DNA of 64,000 nt from Dactylosporangium sp040689395 (GTDB lineage Bacteria; Actinomycetota; Actinomycetes; Mycobacteriales; Micromonosporaceae), in assembly GCF_040689395.1 (NCBI RefSeq), contig NZ_JBFAZX010000033.1, positions 11,027 to 75,026 of the forward strand, in the 5' to 3' direction. The notes under the pieces were generated by a model, which was given only the letters and a program-made list of their open reading frames with translations, was not told the DNA's origin and did no database searches. The translations under genes and the position numbers were made by a program. Below are positions 17,586-27,026 of the stretch, in pieces (the first letter of the stretch is position 1; every line of letters starts with the position of its first letter).

Positions 17586-17775
17586 CACTGGGATCCAGCA
17601 AATCCCGCGAACGGCAAGGAGTCACACATGAGCAGGGGCCCGTCCCTCGCCACCGCGGATCCCGAACCGTCGGATTGACCGGTCCGCAGGCCCCATCAGG
17701 TGGTCCGGCCGCCGGCCGGGGGCGGTGGCTCGACACCCGATCCCCCGGCCGCGCCGTGCGCATGGACGAGATGGT

Positions 17776-18567
17776 TCAGGCTTCCAGGCGATGACCGATG
17801 CGGTCGAGGGTCTCGCTGCCCCAGTACGTGCTGAGCTGCTTCGCCAGGCCGCTAGACGCCCGCACGGTGGTGACGAGGTCGACGAGCAGGTCATCGCTGG
17901 CCGCCCACAGGTAACACTGGCCGGTCGGGCCCCACGCGTCCTTCTCCAGCAGGACCCGCTGGTCGTCGGCGCTTCCGGCGAACCGGTACCGCTGGCCGTT
18001 GCTGTCCGCGGGCCGCTCCTCCAACCGCGTGCCGAGACCCGCCCAGGCGGCCGGGTCGAAGCTCGCAACCGGCGCCCGGAGCGCCTGGACGCTGGACATC
18101 GCCCGGTGGTCCCAGATCCGGGTGTACACCAGATCCGAGAACGAAGCCGTGAGCATCGTCCACTCGTCGGTGGGCTCCAGGTCGTCGAACGAGATCATCA
18201 CGGGCGGGTCGTCGCTGCCGTCGAGCATGACCGCCCAGTAGCAGACTCCCTGATTTTCGATCATGAACGGCAGTAGCTGACGCTCGGCGACCGGATCCCA
18301 GTCGCGTTCCTGGTCGGGCTCGCCGTCGGGCCAGTAGGGCTCCGGCCGGCCCAGCTCGTGGGCCGCGTACACGCGGTCCTCGTTGCTGAACCTGCTCAGC
18401 GTCTCCTGTCCGGCGGCGAGTGAGTACCACTCCCGCACCGACGCGGGTAACGGGAAGCCGCGCGCAGTGGCGAACCGGTCGACTGCCGCAACGGCGTCGG
18501 GTGAAGTCTCCGCGGTTCGCCCGGCCAGGGCCAGCGAACGCGCGTGATACTGCGGCTGGGACAGCAT
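17776..18567 (-). CDS. SMI1/KNR4 domain protein
   Basis: 263 aa with a SMI1/KNR4-like (SUKH) fold: AAVDRFATARGFPLPASVREWYSLAAGQE near the N-terminus and GVCYWAVMLDGSDDPPVMIS in the middle. SUKH proteins often act as immunity proteins against polymorphic toxins but also serve other roles. Start ATG 18567 (MLSQPQYHAR) fits the domain; the open frame upstream to 18807 has no family character. No toxin gene is adjacent, so the role is open. Confidence 0.7.
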   Translation of the reverse strand: MLSQPQYHARSLALAGRTAETSPDAVAAVDRFATARGFPLPASVREWYSLAAGQETLSRFSNEDRVYAAHELGRPEPYWPDGEPDQERDWDPVAERQLLPFMIENQGVCYWAVMLDGSDDPPVMISFDDLEPTDEWTMLTASFSDLVYTRIWDHRAMSSVQALRAPVASFDPAAWAGLGTRLEERPADSNGQRYRFAGSADDQRVLLEKDAWGPTGQCYLWAASDDLLVDLVTTVRASSGLAKQLSTYWGSETLDRIGHRLEA

Positions 18568-18783
18568 ATGTGCGAATCTCCTGAATGCCTTGTGTATGTT
18601 GATGTACTGCGATGTTGAATCGCGCGGTGCATCGTACAGAGACGGTTCAAGGCAGGCCGGGCCCAAACAACGGCGCGGGGCGTTGATCGAGACGCTCCCG
18701 GCGTAGGGGCACCGGCCCAGCGCCACCGCCTGGCCGGTGCGGCCGGACACATACGCCAGGAGGGCATGAGCGGTGCGGATCCC

Positions 18784-18812
18784 TTGACACTTTCCCGCAC
18801 GGGCCATAGCGT
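18784..18812 (+). promoter_or_regulatory. Candidate sigma-70-type promoter of the GH20 gene
   Basis: TTGACA at 18784-18789 and TAGCGT at 18807-18812 with a 17-bp spacer, giving a leader of about 40 bases before the GTG at 18858. The -10 is actinomycete-like rather than canonical. Confidence 0.45.
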
Positions 18813-18857
18813 GCCGTCAAACTAACAGGGAACTTAACAGTTTCGCTGGAGGATGCC

Positions 18858-21269
18858 GTGCACCGTTCCCCACGCAACCTGCTGCTCACCTCCGCCGTGG
18901 CCATCGCGACCGCCGCCACCGGCGCCGCCTTGCTGCTGACAGCCTCCCCTGCCAGTGCCGCGGTGAGCCTTTCCGACGTCGTACCCGCACCGGTGTCGGC
19001 GCAGCCCGCGGCCGGCGTGACCTACACCCTGCCGTCGGACGCCGCGATCCAGACCGCGGCCGGCGCCACCGACGTCGGCAACTACCTCGCCGGCATCCTC
19101 CGCCCGTCGACCGGCTTCGCGCTGCCGGTCTCCGCCACGACCGGCACACCGACGAGCGGCATCGCACTGCTGCTGTCCGGCGCCGACCCGAGCGTGGGCG
19201 CCGAGGGCTACCAGCTCGACGTGACCGCCGGCGCCGTCACGCTCCGCGCGCAGACCGCGTCCGGGCTGTTCCACGGGGTGCAGACGCTGCGGCAGCTGCT
19301 GCCGGCGACGATCGAGGCACGGACCGTCCAGAGTGGACCGTGGACGGTCACCGGCGGCCGGATCGTCGACTACCCGCGGTACGGGTACCGCGGCGCGATG
19401 CTCGACGTGTCGCGGCACTTCTTCGCCCCCGACGTGGTGAAGCGGTACATCGACGAGATCGCGCAGTACAAGATCAATACCTTGCACCTCCACCTCTCCG
19501 ACGACCAGGGCTGGCGCATCGTCGTCGACGCGTGGCCACGGCTGGCGACCGTCGGCGGCAGCACCCAGGTCGGCGGCGGCGCGGGCGGCTACTACACCAA
19601 GGCGCAGTACTCCGACATCGTCGCGTACGCGGCGTCCCGGCAGATCACGATCGTGCCTGAGATCGACATGCCCGGACACACCAACGCGGCGCTCGCCTCC
19701 TACGCCGAGCTCAACTGCAACAACACGGCCCCCGCGCTGTACACCGGCACCAACGTCGGGTTCAGCTCGTTCTGCGTGAGCAAGGAGGTCACCTACACCT
19801 TCGTGCAGCAGGTGCTCAACGAGCTCGCCGCCATCACCCCTGGGCCGTATCTGCACATCGGCGGCGACGAGGCGTCGAGCACGCCGGCGGCGGACTACCG
19901 CACCTTCATCAACCGCATCCAGCCCTACGTCGGCAACGCGGGCAAGACCGTGATGGGCTGGCACCAGATCGGGCAGACCGACCACACCGCGAACCGGGTC
20001 GCGCAGTACTGGGGCACCGGCACCTCCGACGCGGACCTCAGCGCAGCGGTGAGCAAGGGCGACAAGGTCCTGCTGTCGCCGGCGAACAAGACGTACATCG
20101 ACATGAAGTACACCAACTCGACCCCGCTCGGCCAGACGTGGGCCGGCCTGATCGAGGTGCAGACCGCATACAACTGGGACCCGGGCGCCTACCTCTCCGG
20201 CGTGCCGGCCAGCGCGATCATCGGCGTCGAGGCTCCACTGTGGACCGAGACGATCACCAAGCTGGCCGACATCGAGTACATGGCGTTCCCGCGGCTGCCC
20301 GCCATCGCCGAGCTGGCGTGGTCGCCGCAGTCGGCACGCAACTGGGACACGTTCAAGGTGCGGCTCGGCGCGCAGGGTCCACGGTGGACGGTGCAGGGGA
20401 TCAACTACTACAGCTCGCCGCAGGTCCCGTGGGGCACGCAGCAGACGACGCGCAGCGCGTACACCCAGATCGAGGCCGAGAGCTACAACGCCCAGACCGG
20501 CACGCAGGTGGAGACCACCACCGACACCGGCGGCGGCCAGGACGTCGGCTTCATCTCGCCCGGTGACACGCTCGCCTACGACCTCGACTTCGGCGCGGCG
20601 TCGCCGGCCTCGGTCACGACCCGGCTGGCCTCCGGCGCGTCCAGCGGCACCATCCAGTACCGCCTGGACTCCACCACCGGCCCGATCATCGCCAGCGTCC
20701 CCGTCACCTCCACCGGCGGCTGGCAGACCTGGACCAGCACCACCACCAACCTGACCGGCGCGGCCACCGGCGTGCACCGGCTGTACCTCACCTTCACCGG
20801 CACCGCGGGCGCCGACTTCGTCAACCTCAACTGGCTACGGTTCAACGCCGGCGGCGGCGGACTGCCCAACGCGTACAGCGTGCGGCAGGCGGAGAGCTTC
20901 AGCAGCCAGTCCGGCACCCAGACCGAGACCACCACCGACATCGGCGGCGGCCAGAACGTCGGCTTCATCACGCCCGGCGACTGGCTCGGCTACACCAACG
21001 TGGACTTCGGCACCCCGACCGCGGCGTCGGTGACCACGCGACTGGCCTCCGGCGCGTCCAGCGGCACCATCCAGTACCGCCTGGACTCCACCACCGGCCC
21101 GATCATCGCTAGCGTCCCCGTCACCTCCACCGGCGGCTGGCAGGCCTGGACCAGCACCACCACCAACCTGTCCGGCTCGGCCACCGGCGTCCACACCGTG
21201 TACCTCACCTTCACCGGCACGGCAGGCGCCGACTTCGTCAACCTCAACTGGTTCCAGTTCAACCGGTAA
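18858..21269 (+). CDS. Secreted GH20 beta-N-acetylhexosaminidase with two CBM6 modules
   Basis: 803 aa exoenzyme that should release terminal GlcNAc/GalNAc from chitin oligomers or glycans. Signal peptide at about 1-35 (ends SPASAA). GH20b domain, then the GH20 barrel (YRGAMLDVSRHFFA; LHLSDDQGWR; HIGGDE with catalytic D337-E338). Two C-terminal CBM6-type modules at about 535-665 and 672-803 (IEAESYNAQTGTQ; RQAESFSSQSGTQ), ending in NLNWLRF and NLNWFQF. GTG start has GGAGG 5 bases upstream. The modules share a near-identical ~130-bp DNA block. Confidence 0.93.
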   Translation: MHRSPRNLLLTSAVAIATAATGAALLLTASPASAAVSLSDVVPAPVSAQPAAGVTYTLPSDAAIQTAAGATDVGNYLAGILRPSTGFALPVSATTGTPTSGIALLLSGADPSVGAEGYQLDVTAGAVTLRAQTASGLFHGVQTLRQLLPATIEARTVQSGPWTVTGGRIVDYPRYGYRGAMLDVSRHFFAPDVVKRYIDEIAQYKINTLHLHLSDDQGWRIVVDAWPRLATVGGSTQVGGGAGGYYTKAQYSDIVAYAASRQITIVPEIDMPGHTNAALASYAELNCNNTAPALYTGTNVGFSSFCVSKEVTYTFVQQVLNELAAITPGPYLHIGGDEASSTPAADYRTFINRIQPYVGNAGKTVMGWHQIGQTDHTANRVAQYWGTGTSDADLSAAVSKGDKVLLSPANKTYIDMKYTNSTPLGQTWAGLIEVQTAYNWDPGAYLSGVPASAIIGVEAPLWTETITKLADIEYMAFPRLPAIAELAWSPQSARNWDTFKVRLGAQGPRWTVQGINYYSSPQVPWGTQQTTRSAYTQIEAESYNAQTGTQVETTTDTGGGQDVGFISPGDTLAYDLDFGAASPASVTTRLASGASSGTIQYRLDSTTGPIIASVPVTSTGGWQTWTSTTTNLTGAATGVHRLYLTFTGTAGADFVNLNWLRFNAGGGGLPNAYSVRQAESFSSQSGTQTETTTDIGGGQNVGFITPGDWLGYTNVDFGTPTAASVTTRLASGASSGTIQYRLDSTTGPIIASVPVTSTGGWQAWTSTTTNLSGSATGVHTVYLTFTGTAGADFVNLNWFQFNR
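20625..21171 (+). repeat. Internal duplication of the CBM6 coding segment
   Basis: Block 20625-20754 recurs at 21042-21171, offset 417 bp (139 codons), with only a few differences. This indicates a recent in-frame duplication or gene conversion between the two CBM6 modules. Confidence 0.8.
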
Positions 21270-21274
21270 CACCT

Positions 21275-21490
21275 GTTCCACGCTGTGCGGCCAGGCCTGC
21301 GGGCGACCAGGATTTCGCGCTGGATGGCCTGGTCCACACAGTGGCGGAAGGCGTCACAGGGTGCGTCATCGAACACCTCGAGGCCGGCGGCGGCGAGCAC
21401 GCCGCCGGCCTCCTCGCACCACGCCACGAACGTGTTCCACGCGACCTCCGGCCGCCAGCGGCCGGATCGTGGGTGACCATGACCATCCCC
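21275..21490 (-). pseudogene. Degenerate coding fragment between GH20 and coaA
   Basis: The 331-bp gap 21270-21600 has no intact gene. On the minus strand it reads VAWNTFVAWCEEAGGVLAAA and DDAPCDAFRHCVDQAIQREI in one frame, which looks protein-like, but there is no clear start and the frame runs on antisense into the GH20 gene. It may be a gene remnant; the family is not recognised. Confidence 0.25.
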
Positions 21491-21600
21491 ACGAGTACGA
21501 ACATGCCGCCTGAGCTCGCCGCCGAGGGCCTTGCCATTGGGCGGTGACCTTTCCGGCATCTTGTGGTCATCACCAGATGGGGCTCGTATGCTCCGGCTTC

Positions 21601-22545
21601 GTGACTCAAACGCGGAAAGCGCCGGTTTCGCTGTACCACCACTTCGACCGCTCGGAGTGGGCCGCGCTGCGCGGGGAGAGTCCGATGGCGCTGGGCGCGC
21701 AGGACCTTCCGCGCCTGCGCGGCCTGGGCGACGCGCTGTCGCTCGACGAGATCGAGCAGATCTATCTGCCGCTGTGCCGCCTGGTGAGCCTTCACATCGA
21801 GCAGGTGCGCAACACGCGGCGGGTGGCGGCGGAGTTCCTCGACCGGCCGTTCACGGACGTGCCGTACATCATCGGCATCGTCGGCAGCGTGGCGGTCGGC
21901 AAGAGCACCCTCGCCCGCGTGCTGCAGGCGCTGCTGGCCGAACTGCCCGGCCGCCCGGGCGTCGACCTGGTGACCACCGACGGCTTCCTGCTACCGAACG
22001 CGGAGCTGGAGCGGCGCCGCCTCATCAACCGCAAGGGCTTCCCGGCCAGCTACGACCGGCGCAGGCTCGTGCGGTTCCTCTCCGACGTGCGGGCGCGGCG
22101 GCCGGAGCTGAGTGTTCCGGTGTACTCCCACCTGGTCTACGACATCGTGCCCGGTCGCTCGCAGTTGGTGGACCGGCCGGACATCCTGATCGTCGAAGGG
22201 CTCAACCTGCTGCAGAACACGGCCCGGGCCGGAAGCGACGTCCTCGCCTCGGACTTCCTGGACTTCAGCATCTACCTGGACGCCAACGAGCCGCACATCC
22301 GGCAGTGGTACACCGAACGCTTCCTCACCCTGCGCCGCACCGCGTTCCAGGACCCGGTCTCCTACTTCCACCGCTACTCGGCGCTCACGGACGCCGAGGC
22401 GGTCGCCACGGCCGGCCGCATCTGGGACGAGATTAACCAGCCGAACCTGGTGCAGAACATCCGGCCGACCCGGGAGCGGGCCCGGCTGGTCCTGCACAAG
22501 GGGCCGGACCATCTGGTCGACAGCGTGCGCCTGCGCCGCATCTGA
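21601..22545 (+). CDS. coaA: Type I pantothenate kinase
   Basis: 314 aa, the usual CoaA length. It phosphorylates pantothenate, the first step of CoA synthesis, in the cytosol. P-loop GIVGSVAVGKST, then DLVTTDGFLLPNAELERRRL, RKGFPASYD, and IVEGLNLLQ, all diagnostic. GTG at 21601 is chosen because the family starts shortly before SLYHHFDRSEWAALR; the frame upstream to 21544 adds unsupported residues. Single gene, convergent with the next. Confidence 0.95.
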   Translation: MTQTRKAPVSLYHHFDRSEWAALRGESPMALGAQDLPRLRGLGDALSLDEIEQIYLPLCRLVSLHIEQVRNTRRVAAEFLDRPFTDVPYIIGIVGSVAVGKSTLARVLQALLAELPGRPGVDLVTTDGFLLPNAELERRRLINRKGFPASYDRRRLVRFLSDVRARRPELSVPVYSHLVYDIVPGRSQLVDRPDILIVEGLNLLQNTARAGSDVLASDFLDFSIYLDANEPHIRQWYTERFLTLRRTAFQDPVSYFHRYSALTDAEAVATAGRIWDEINQPNLVQNIRPTRERARLVLHKGPDHLVDSVRLRRI

Positions 22546-22589
22546 TGGTCACGGGCTCGCCGTCCTATCCGTCGATGGGCAAGCCCATG

Positions 22590-24938
22590 TCAGGACGCCG
22601 AGCCCGCGCCGGCCAGGGCGTGCAACTCGTCGGGGTGGTTTGGTAGCCCGTTGCGGTCGAGGACCTCGAACAGGTTGACGTTGAACATCCACACGTTCGC
22701 ACTCTTGGCGATGGCGCGGATGACGGTGCGCTGCGGGTCGGTGAGGGGGTCGCCCTCCTGGTACGCCGCGGTGGGAAAGACGATGTCCAGCAGCGCGTTG
22801 GCGACGGACACGGCATCAACGGCGTTGACCTGGTCGAGGACCGCGCACAGTCCGGTCAGCTGTTCGCCGGCCTGGTCGGCCGGGAGCAGGGCGAGGGCGG
22901 TGGCGACGTCGGTCAACGGTTCTCCGCCGAGGAACAGGCTGCCGTAGCCGGTCGGCACGAGGTCGCCGCGCAGCGCGTCAACGAGCACCCGCACGCCGTC
23001 GGCGGCGGGAGTGTGGTGCTGGCGGACCCAGGTCAGCGCGGCGCAGAACCGCAGCAGCGGGTCGTCGCCGCTGAGGTGCTGTTGGAGGGCCTGCCGGGTC
23101 TGTGGGTCGGTGTCGTGCAGCGCCAGGCCGAGCAGGATCGCCGCCCGGATCTTGCGCTTCGGTTCGGTCGCGAGCCGGTCCCGTAACGCATCCGCGGCGG
23201 CCGCGCCCGGTGCGGCGGCGAGCAGCGTGACCGCGCGGCGCCGGAACCTGGCCCGCCGGTGGGCGGCGAGCCTCGTCCAGGTCGGTACCGCGTCGGCGAG
23301 GCTGGTGAGCACCTCGTGGTAGGCGCTTTCCGCACCGTGCTCGGCGAGGTGCTCGGCCGGGTTTGTCGCATCGCCGGGAAGGCTGGCGTGGACGAGTTTG
23401 AGGCGGTGTACGGCGGCGGGTGAGCCGTCCCGGGTGGCAATACCCACCAGCAGGTCCAGCAGCCGCTTCCGGTCGTCGTCGGTGGCCACCCGGTCGACCA
23501 GCGCGGTCATGTACCGGAAAGCGGGGCCCGTGGCCTCGGCGAGCGTGTGCTGGTGCCACAGCAGGTTCGACAGCACGGCCAGGGCCATGGAGAAGGCGTG
23601 CGGGTCCGCCACGGTCAGTCCCTTGAGCAGGAACGGCAGGTGGCTCCCGCTGCCGTAGAACGTGTCGAGGTCGTCCCACGCCACCGCGTCCGCGCCGGCG
23701 AGTTCGGCCGGTGTCGGCGCCGCGTGCCAGGTGCGCAGGGCATGGGCGACACGGCCGAGGTTGGCGTTGTTCGCCAACCGGTCGAGGCCCTCGAACGACA
23801 CGGAGCCGAGGTCGGTGCCTTCGGGGTCGAACAGCCGCCACTGCCCTACCGGCCCACCGCCGGTGCCGGGCTCCACCGGCCCCTCGGCGATGACCGCGCC
23901 GGTGGCGTCCAGAGCCCGCCACCAATCGACCGATTCACCGTCGACGGTGGCGTCGCTCGGAGTGACCTCGGCGGTGCGGGTTCCCGACTCGTCGAACCAG
24001 TTCGCGACCACGAGCGCCTCGTCCCGCGTGGTCCGCTCCATGCAGGCGACACCGTTGTCGTGGAACCGCCGGAACGTCTCAGTGCCGTCGGTGGCCCACT
24101 CCCGCTCATGGTCGAGGCGGTGACGGTGGTCCCATGAGCGTTTCAGCTTCGTGCCGTCCGACCCGCGACGCTCCAATCTGAGCAGTCCGCCACTGCTGAA
24201 GTAGCTGCGCCGTTCGGCCCGTCGTCCGTCGACGAAGTCGGCCTCGACGTAGCTGCCCAGACCGGCGGCCAGGCACAGCTCGACCGAGGCGGCGTCACCG
24301 TCCCGGGCCGCCTCGACGAGCGGCTTGTCCCCCCAGCGTCCGACCTCGTGGCCGGCACGGTTGTAGACAATCATGTGCGGCGTCCCGTCGGCGTTCCAGT
24401 GCCGGGCCGCCCCGTGCAGCTCGCCGTCGCGCCGCCGCACCACCGCCCAGAGCCCGTTCGGGTAGAGGTTGGCGATCTCCGGCACCCCGGCCGGTCGGGG
24501 CGGCATCGGTTCACCGGCAATCGTCAGCTCACCGCCGTCCCCCGCGTAGCAGCGGGTCCGTACCAACACGCCGTCCCCGTCGTAGTCGTTGCGAATCCTC
24601 CGGATCGCCGTCGCGCACCCGTCGAACGAGAACGGATCGCGGCTCGGGTTGTCCGTGCGATACCCGAGCGCGAACACCACCACGTCATCGGCGTACTCGC
24701 AGGACACCGACAGCGAACCGTCGTCGTGGAACCGCCGGTACGCCCCGCGACGCTTGCCGGCACGCCACTCGCTCTCCTCCAGCAACGACCCGTCCGGCCG
24801 CCACGCCCGCCATGTGCCGGACCGTTCGCCACCATCCCGCGACCCGGTCACCCATGCCGGCCATCGCGGACCCGACGGGTACACCTCCCACCCCTCGACG
24901 AACTGCGCCTCCACCGGCACACCATCAGGCCGATCCAC
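22590..24938 (-). CDS. Large composite protein: MORN/YwqK-like repeats plus HEAT-like repeats
   Basis: 782 aa, not a named family. The first third holds short aromatic/Gly repeats of the YwqK/MORN kind (GTWRAWRPDGSLLEESEWRAG; LHGAARHWNADGTPHMIVYN), interrupted near residue 205 by an ankyrin-like piece (KPLVEAARDGDAASVELCLAAG), then further repeats (EREWATDGTETFRRFHDNG). The last half is helical, with HEAT-like units (FRRRAVTLLAAAPGAAAADALRDRLA; AAILLGLALHDTDPQTRQAL). No catalytic motif or signal peptide was seen. Repeat architecture suggests protein binding. GTG start at 24938. It converges with coaA. Confidence 0.6.
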   Translation of the reverse strand: MDRPDGVPVEAQFVEGWEVYPSGPRWPAWVTGSRDGGERSGTWRAWRPDGSLLEESEWRAGKRRGAYRRFHDDGSLSVSCEYADDVVVFALGYRTDNPSRDPFSFDGCATAIRRIRNDYDGDGVLVRTRCYAGDGGELTIAGEPMPPRPAGVPEIANLYPNGLWAVVRRRDGELHGAARHWNADGTPHMIVYNRAGHEVGRWGDKPLVEAARDGDAASVELCLAAGLGSYVEADFVDGRRAERRSYFSSGGLLRLERRGSDGTKLKRSWDHRHRLDHEREWATDGTETFRRFHDNGVACMERTTRDEALVVANWFDESGTRTAEVTPSDATVDGESVDWWRALDATGAVIAEGPVEPGTGGGPVGQWRLFDPEGTDLGSVSFEGLDRLANNANLGRVAHALRTWHAAPTPAELAGADAVAWDDLDTFYGSGSHLPFLLKGLTVADPHAFSMALAVLSNLLWHQHTLAEATGPAFRYMTALVDRVATDDDRKRLLDLLVGIATRDGSPAAVHRLKLVHASLPGDATNPAEHLAEHGAESAYHEVLTSLADAVPTWTRLAAHRRARFRRRAVTLLAAAPGAAAADALRDRLATEPKRKIRAAILLGLALHDTDPQTRQALQQHLSGDDPLLRFCAALTWVRQHHTPAADGVRVLVDALRGDLVPTGYGSLFLGGEPLTDVATALALLPADQAGEQLTGLCAVLDQVNAVDAVSVANALLDIVFPTAAYQEGDPLTDPQRTVIRAIAKSANVWMFNVNLFEVLDRNGLPNHPDELHALAGAGSAS

Positions 24939-25088
24939 GCCACAACCTCATTTCCCGTGGTCCGCGCTCACCGTGCTGATCAGTATGTGAGGGTCGCGGT
25001 GACGGCGGACGCCGCCGCGGCTCGTTCGGCGACCCAGGATCGGCGCCAGCACCGGGTATTCGCTTGCCGCCGGCATGGTTCGCGAGGA

Positions 25089-25472
25089 TCATCCCTCGGC
25101 CCAGGGGTCGGATCCGCGTATCTCCATGTCGGTGACGAGGTCGGCGGCGAAACGGTACACGTGCTCGACCCGCTCGTCGGCGATGACGGCGCCCTGCATG
25201 GTCCGTACGACCTGACGCACCGTCACGGCCACGCGGCCGTCGGGCTCCGTGGCGAACGCCAACGGCAGTACCACCGGGTCGATCTCGGCCCACTGCCGGG
25301 TCCAGTAGTCGCGGACCTGCTCGTGGCCGTGGACCCGGCCGCCCTCCCAGCCGTTCGGCCACGACACGCTCGGCGCCAGCGCGGCGAGCACCGCTGGAAT
25401 GTCGCGGCGGTTGAAGGCTGCGTACATCGCGGCAAGGCGGTCGCTGCGCTCGACCGGCTCTCCAGGCTCCAT
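25089..25472 (-). CDS. SnoaL-like / NTF2-fold protein
   Basis: 127 aa. SnoaL-like pattern: RLAAMYAAFNRRDIPAVLAALAPSVSWPNGWEGG, HEQVRDYWTRQW, and a C-terminal VEHVYRFAADLVTDMEIRG. Members act as polyketide cyclases, isomerases or stress proteins; the substrate cannot be told. ATG 25472 (MEPGEPVERSD) fits the family length; the frame continues upstream to 25529 without support. Confidence 0.8.
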   Translation of the reverse strand: MEPGEPVERSDRLAAMYAAFNRRDIPAVLAALAPSVSWPNGWEGGRVHGHEQVRDYWTRQWAEIDPVVLPLAFATEPDGRVAVTVRQVVRTMQGAVIADERVEHVYRFAADLVTDMEIRGSDPWAEG

Positions 25473-25676
25473 GTTCAAAGTCTCGCTACACCGGTCACTC
25501 GCGCCAACCCCCGTTCGCGGCCAGCGCAACGGTATGGAGCCTCGGAACTACGAGCGCGCCAGCTTCCGCAACAGCCGCTCTGCGGGGCCGCCCGCAGCAC
25601 ATGCCCGAACCGGCCCGCGCAGGTCGCCGCGCTTGGCGCTCGCCGAAGTCGTCGGCCCGACCCGCCACCGGCCTAA

Positions 25677-26246
25677 TTAGACGATCCGGTGCCCGTATTC
25701 GGCGGCGAGCGGGGACAGGTCCGGCTCGCCGTACTCGGCGACCATGGCCTTGAACACCGCGGCCTTGTCCTCGCCGAAGCGGGTCACAGCCACGGTGTAC
25801 GCCGCGGCCGACACGAAACACGGCGGCGTCGACTTGCTGTGGAACTTGTCGGCGTACATGACGAGTCGCTCCTCCGCGGTCTCGGCCACGTAGTCCCCCA
25901 GCGGCAGCGGCAGGTCCTGCCGCCGCACGTCGTCGCGGGTGAGACCGACGCCGGTGTGGTGCGAGCAGAATCGGGCGAGCCGCTCGGGGAAACCCAGTTC
26001 GGCGAGGACCTCGTAGCCGAGCAGCCCGTGCCGGATGTACGCGTCCGCGGGGGCCAGACGGTACACGCCGATGTCGTGCAGCAGGCACCCGGCGCGCACA
26101 AGAGCCGCGTCGACGCCGGGCGCCACGACCTGCTCAGCTATTCGGGCGACGATCTCGCAATGGACGTACACGAGGTCAAACACGGCCGGAGTCGGGGCGA
26201 GCCGCTCGTGCAGCGCCCGGATCTCATCGTCACCAGGGATCCTCAT
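25677..26246 (-). CDS. HD-domain phosphohydrolase
   Basis: 189 aa. HD-fold metal motif: CLLHDIGVYR (HD pair), preceded by VHCEIVARIA and followed by HGLLGYEVLAELGFPERLARFCSHH. These residues bind divalent metal in HD phosphohydrolases. The substrate is unknown. Standalone gene with ATG start. Confidence 0.85.
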   Translation of the reverse strand: MRIPGDDEIRALHERLAPTPAVFDLVYVHCEIVARIAEQVVAPGVDAALVRAGCLLHDIGVYRLAPADAYIRHGLLGYEVLAELGFPERLARFCSHHTGVGLTRDDVRRQDLPLPLGDYVAETAEERLVMYADKFHSKSTPPCFVSAAAYTVAVTRFGEDKAAVFKAMVAEYGEPDLSPLAAEYGHRIV

Positions 26247-26447
26247 GAAGAAGATCCTGTCGCACGGCCGAACGCGGCCAGGTCCCGGTCGGCGCCCAGC
26301 GTCCGCGAACCCGCGACCCGGAGTCTAGGGTCATCGTCGGTCGTGCCCGCCGTCTGACGCCAGTTCCAGCTCAAGGCCGGGGATCCGGCAACGGGACGCG
26401 GCCGCCGGGCTGGGCGCCGCCTCGTCCCGTTGCCGGAGCGCAAAGGA

Positions 26448-26912
26448 TCAGTTGGCGTACTGGGCGGCGACGTCGAGGACCCACGTGATGCCGAAGCGGT
26501 CGGTCAGCATCCCGAACGCCGGCGCCCACTGCGCCGGGCCGTACGCCTCGATGACGGTGGCGCCGTCGGCCAGCTTCTCCCACAGCGCGCCGACCTCTTC
26601 GACGGTCTCGCCGCGGACCGACAGGAAGAACGGCTCGCCGGTCAGCGTCATGCCGTGCTCGCGCCGGGTGGAGTGCGTCGGCGCGGTGCCGGCTCCGGCC
26701 TGGCTGGGCACGTCGTAGGCCATGACGCGGAAGCCGTCCTCAGCCGCGACCTGGCCCCAGACGACCTTGCCGGCGTCGGGCAGTTCCTTCGGCATCCCGA
26801 AGTCGCCGTACGTGATGACGATGATCTCGCCGCCGAACACCGAGCGGTAGAACTCCAGCGCCTCCCGGGCGTTACCCCGGAAGTTGAGGTGGGCGGTGGT
26901 GGTGATGCTCAT
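26448..26912 (-). CDS. VOC-family protein (PhnB/glyoxalase-like)
   Basis: 154 aa, two beta-alpha-beta-beta-beta halves: AHLNFRGNAREALEFYRSVFGGEI at the N-terminus and FGMLTDRFGITWVLDVAAQ at the C-terminus, typical of the PhnB-like VOC group. ATG 26912 is preceded by AGGAG with good spacing. A WYL regulator diverges 114 bp away and probably controls it. Confidence 0.88.
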   Translation of the reverse strand: MSITTTAHLNFRGNAREALEFYRSVFGGEIIVITYGDFGMPKELPDAGKVVWGQVAAEDGFRVMAYDVPSQAGAGTAPTHSTRREHGMTLTGEPFFLSVRGETVEEVGALWEKLADGATVIEAYGPAQWAPAFGMLTDRFGITWVLDVAAQYAN

Positions 26913-26982
26913 CAAGACTCCTGGTGAGAATTTGTTTCCGGTCGCGGTGTCCGACCCGGCGTCATCACCAAGACTCGACGGC

Positions 26983-27007
26983 GTAGGTGACAGGTTGTGG
27001 CACCTAC
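26983..27007. promoter_or_regulatory. Inverted repeat operator between VOC and WYL genes
   Basis: GTAGGTG (26983-26989) and CACCTAC (27001-27007) are perfect 7-bp arms separated by 11 bp, ending 19 bp before the WYL gene. The centre-to-centre distance suits a dimeric regulator. Autoregulation by the WYL protein is inferred. Confidence 0.5.
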
Positions 27008-27026
27008 TGCGGGCAGAATCAAACTC

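Noticed and set aside
22571..22590. Terminator after coaA (ATGGGC-AA-GCCCAT)
   Set aside because: Six-base arms with a two-base gap are too weak to call; no other support.
24348..25676. 442-residue plus-strand open frame
   Set aside because: Runs antisense to two supported minus-strand genes and shows no protein-like pattern.
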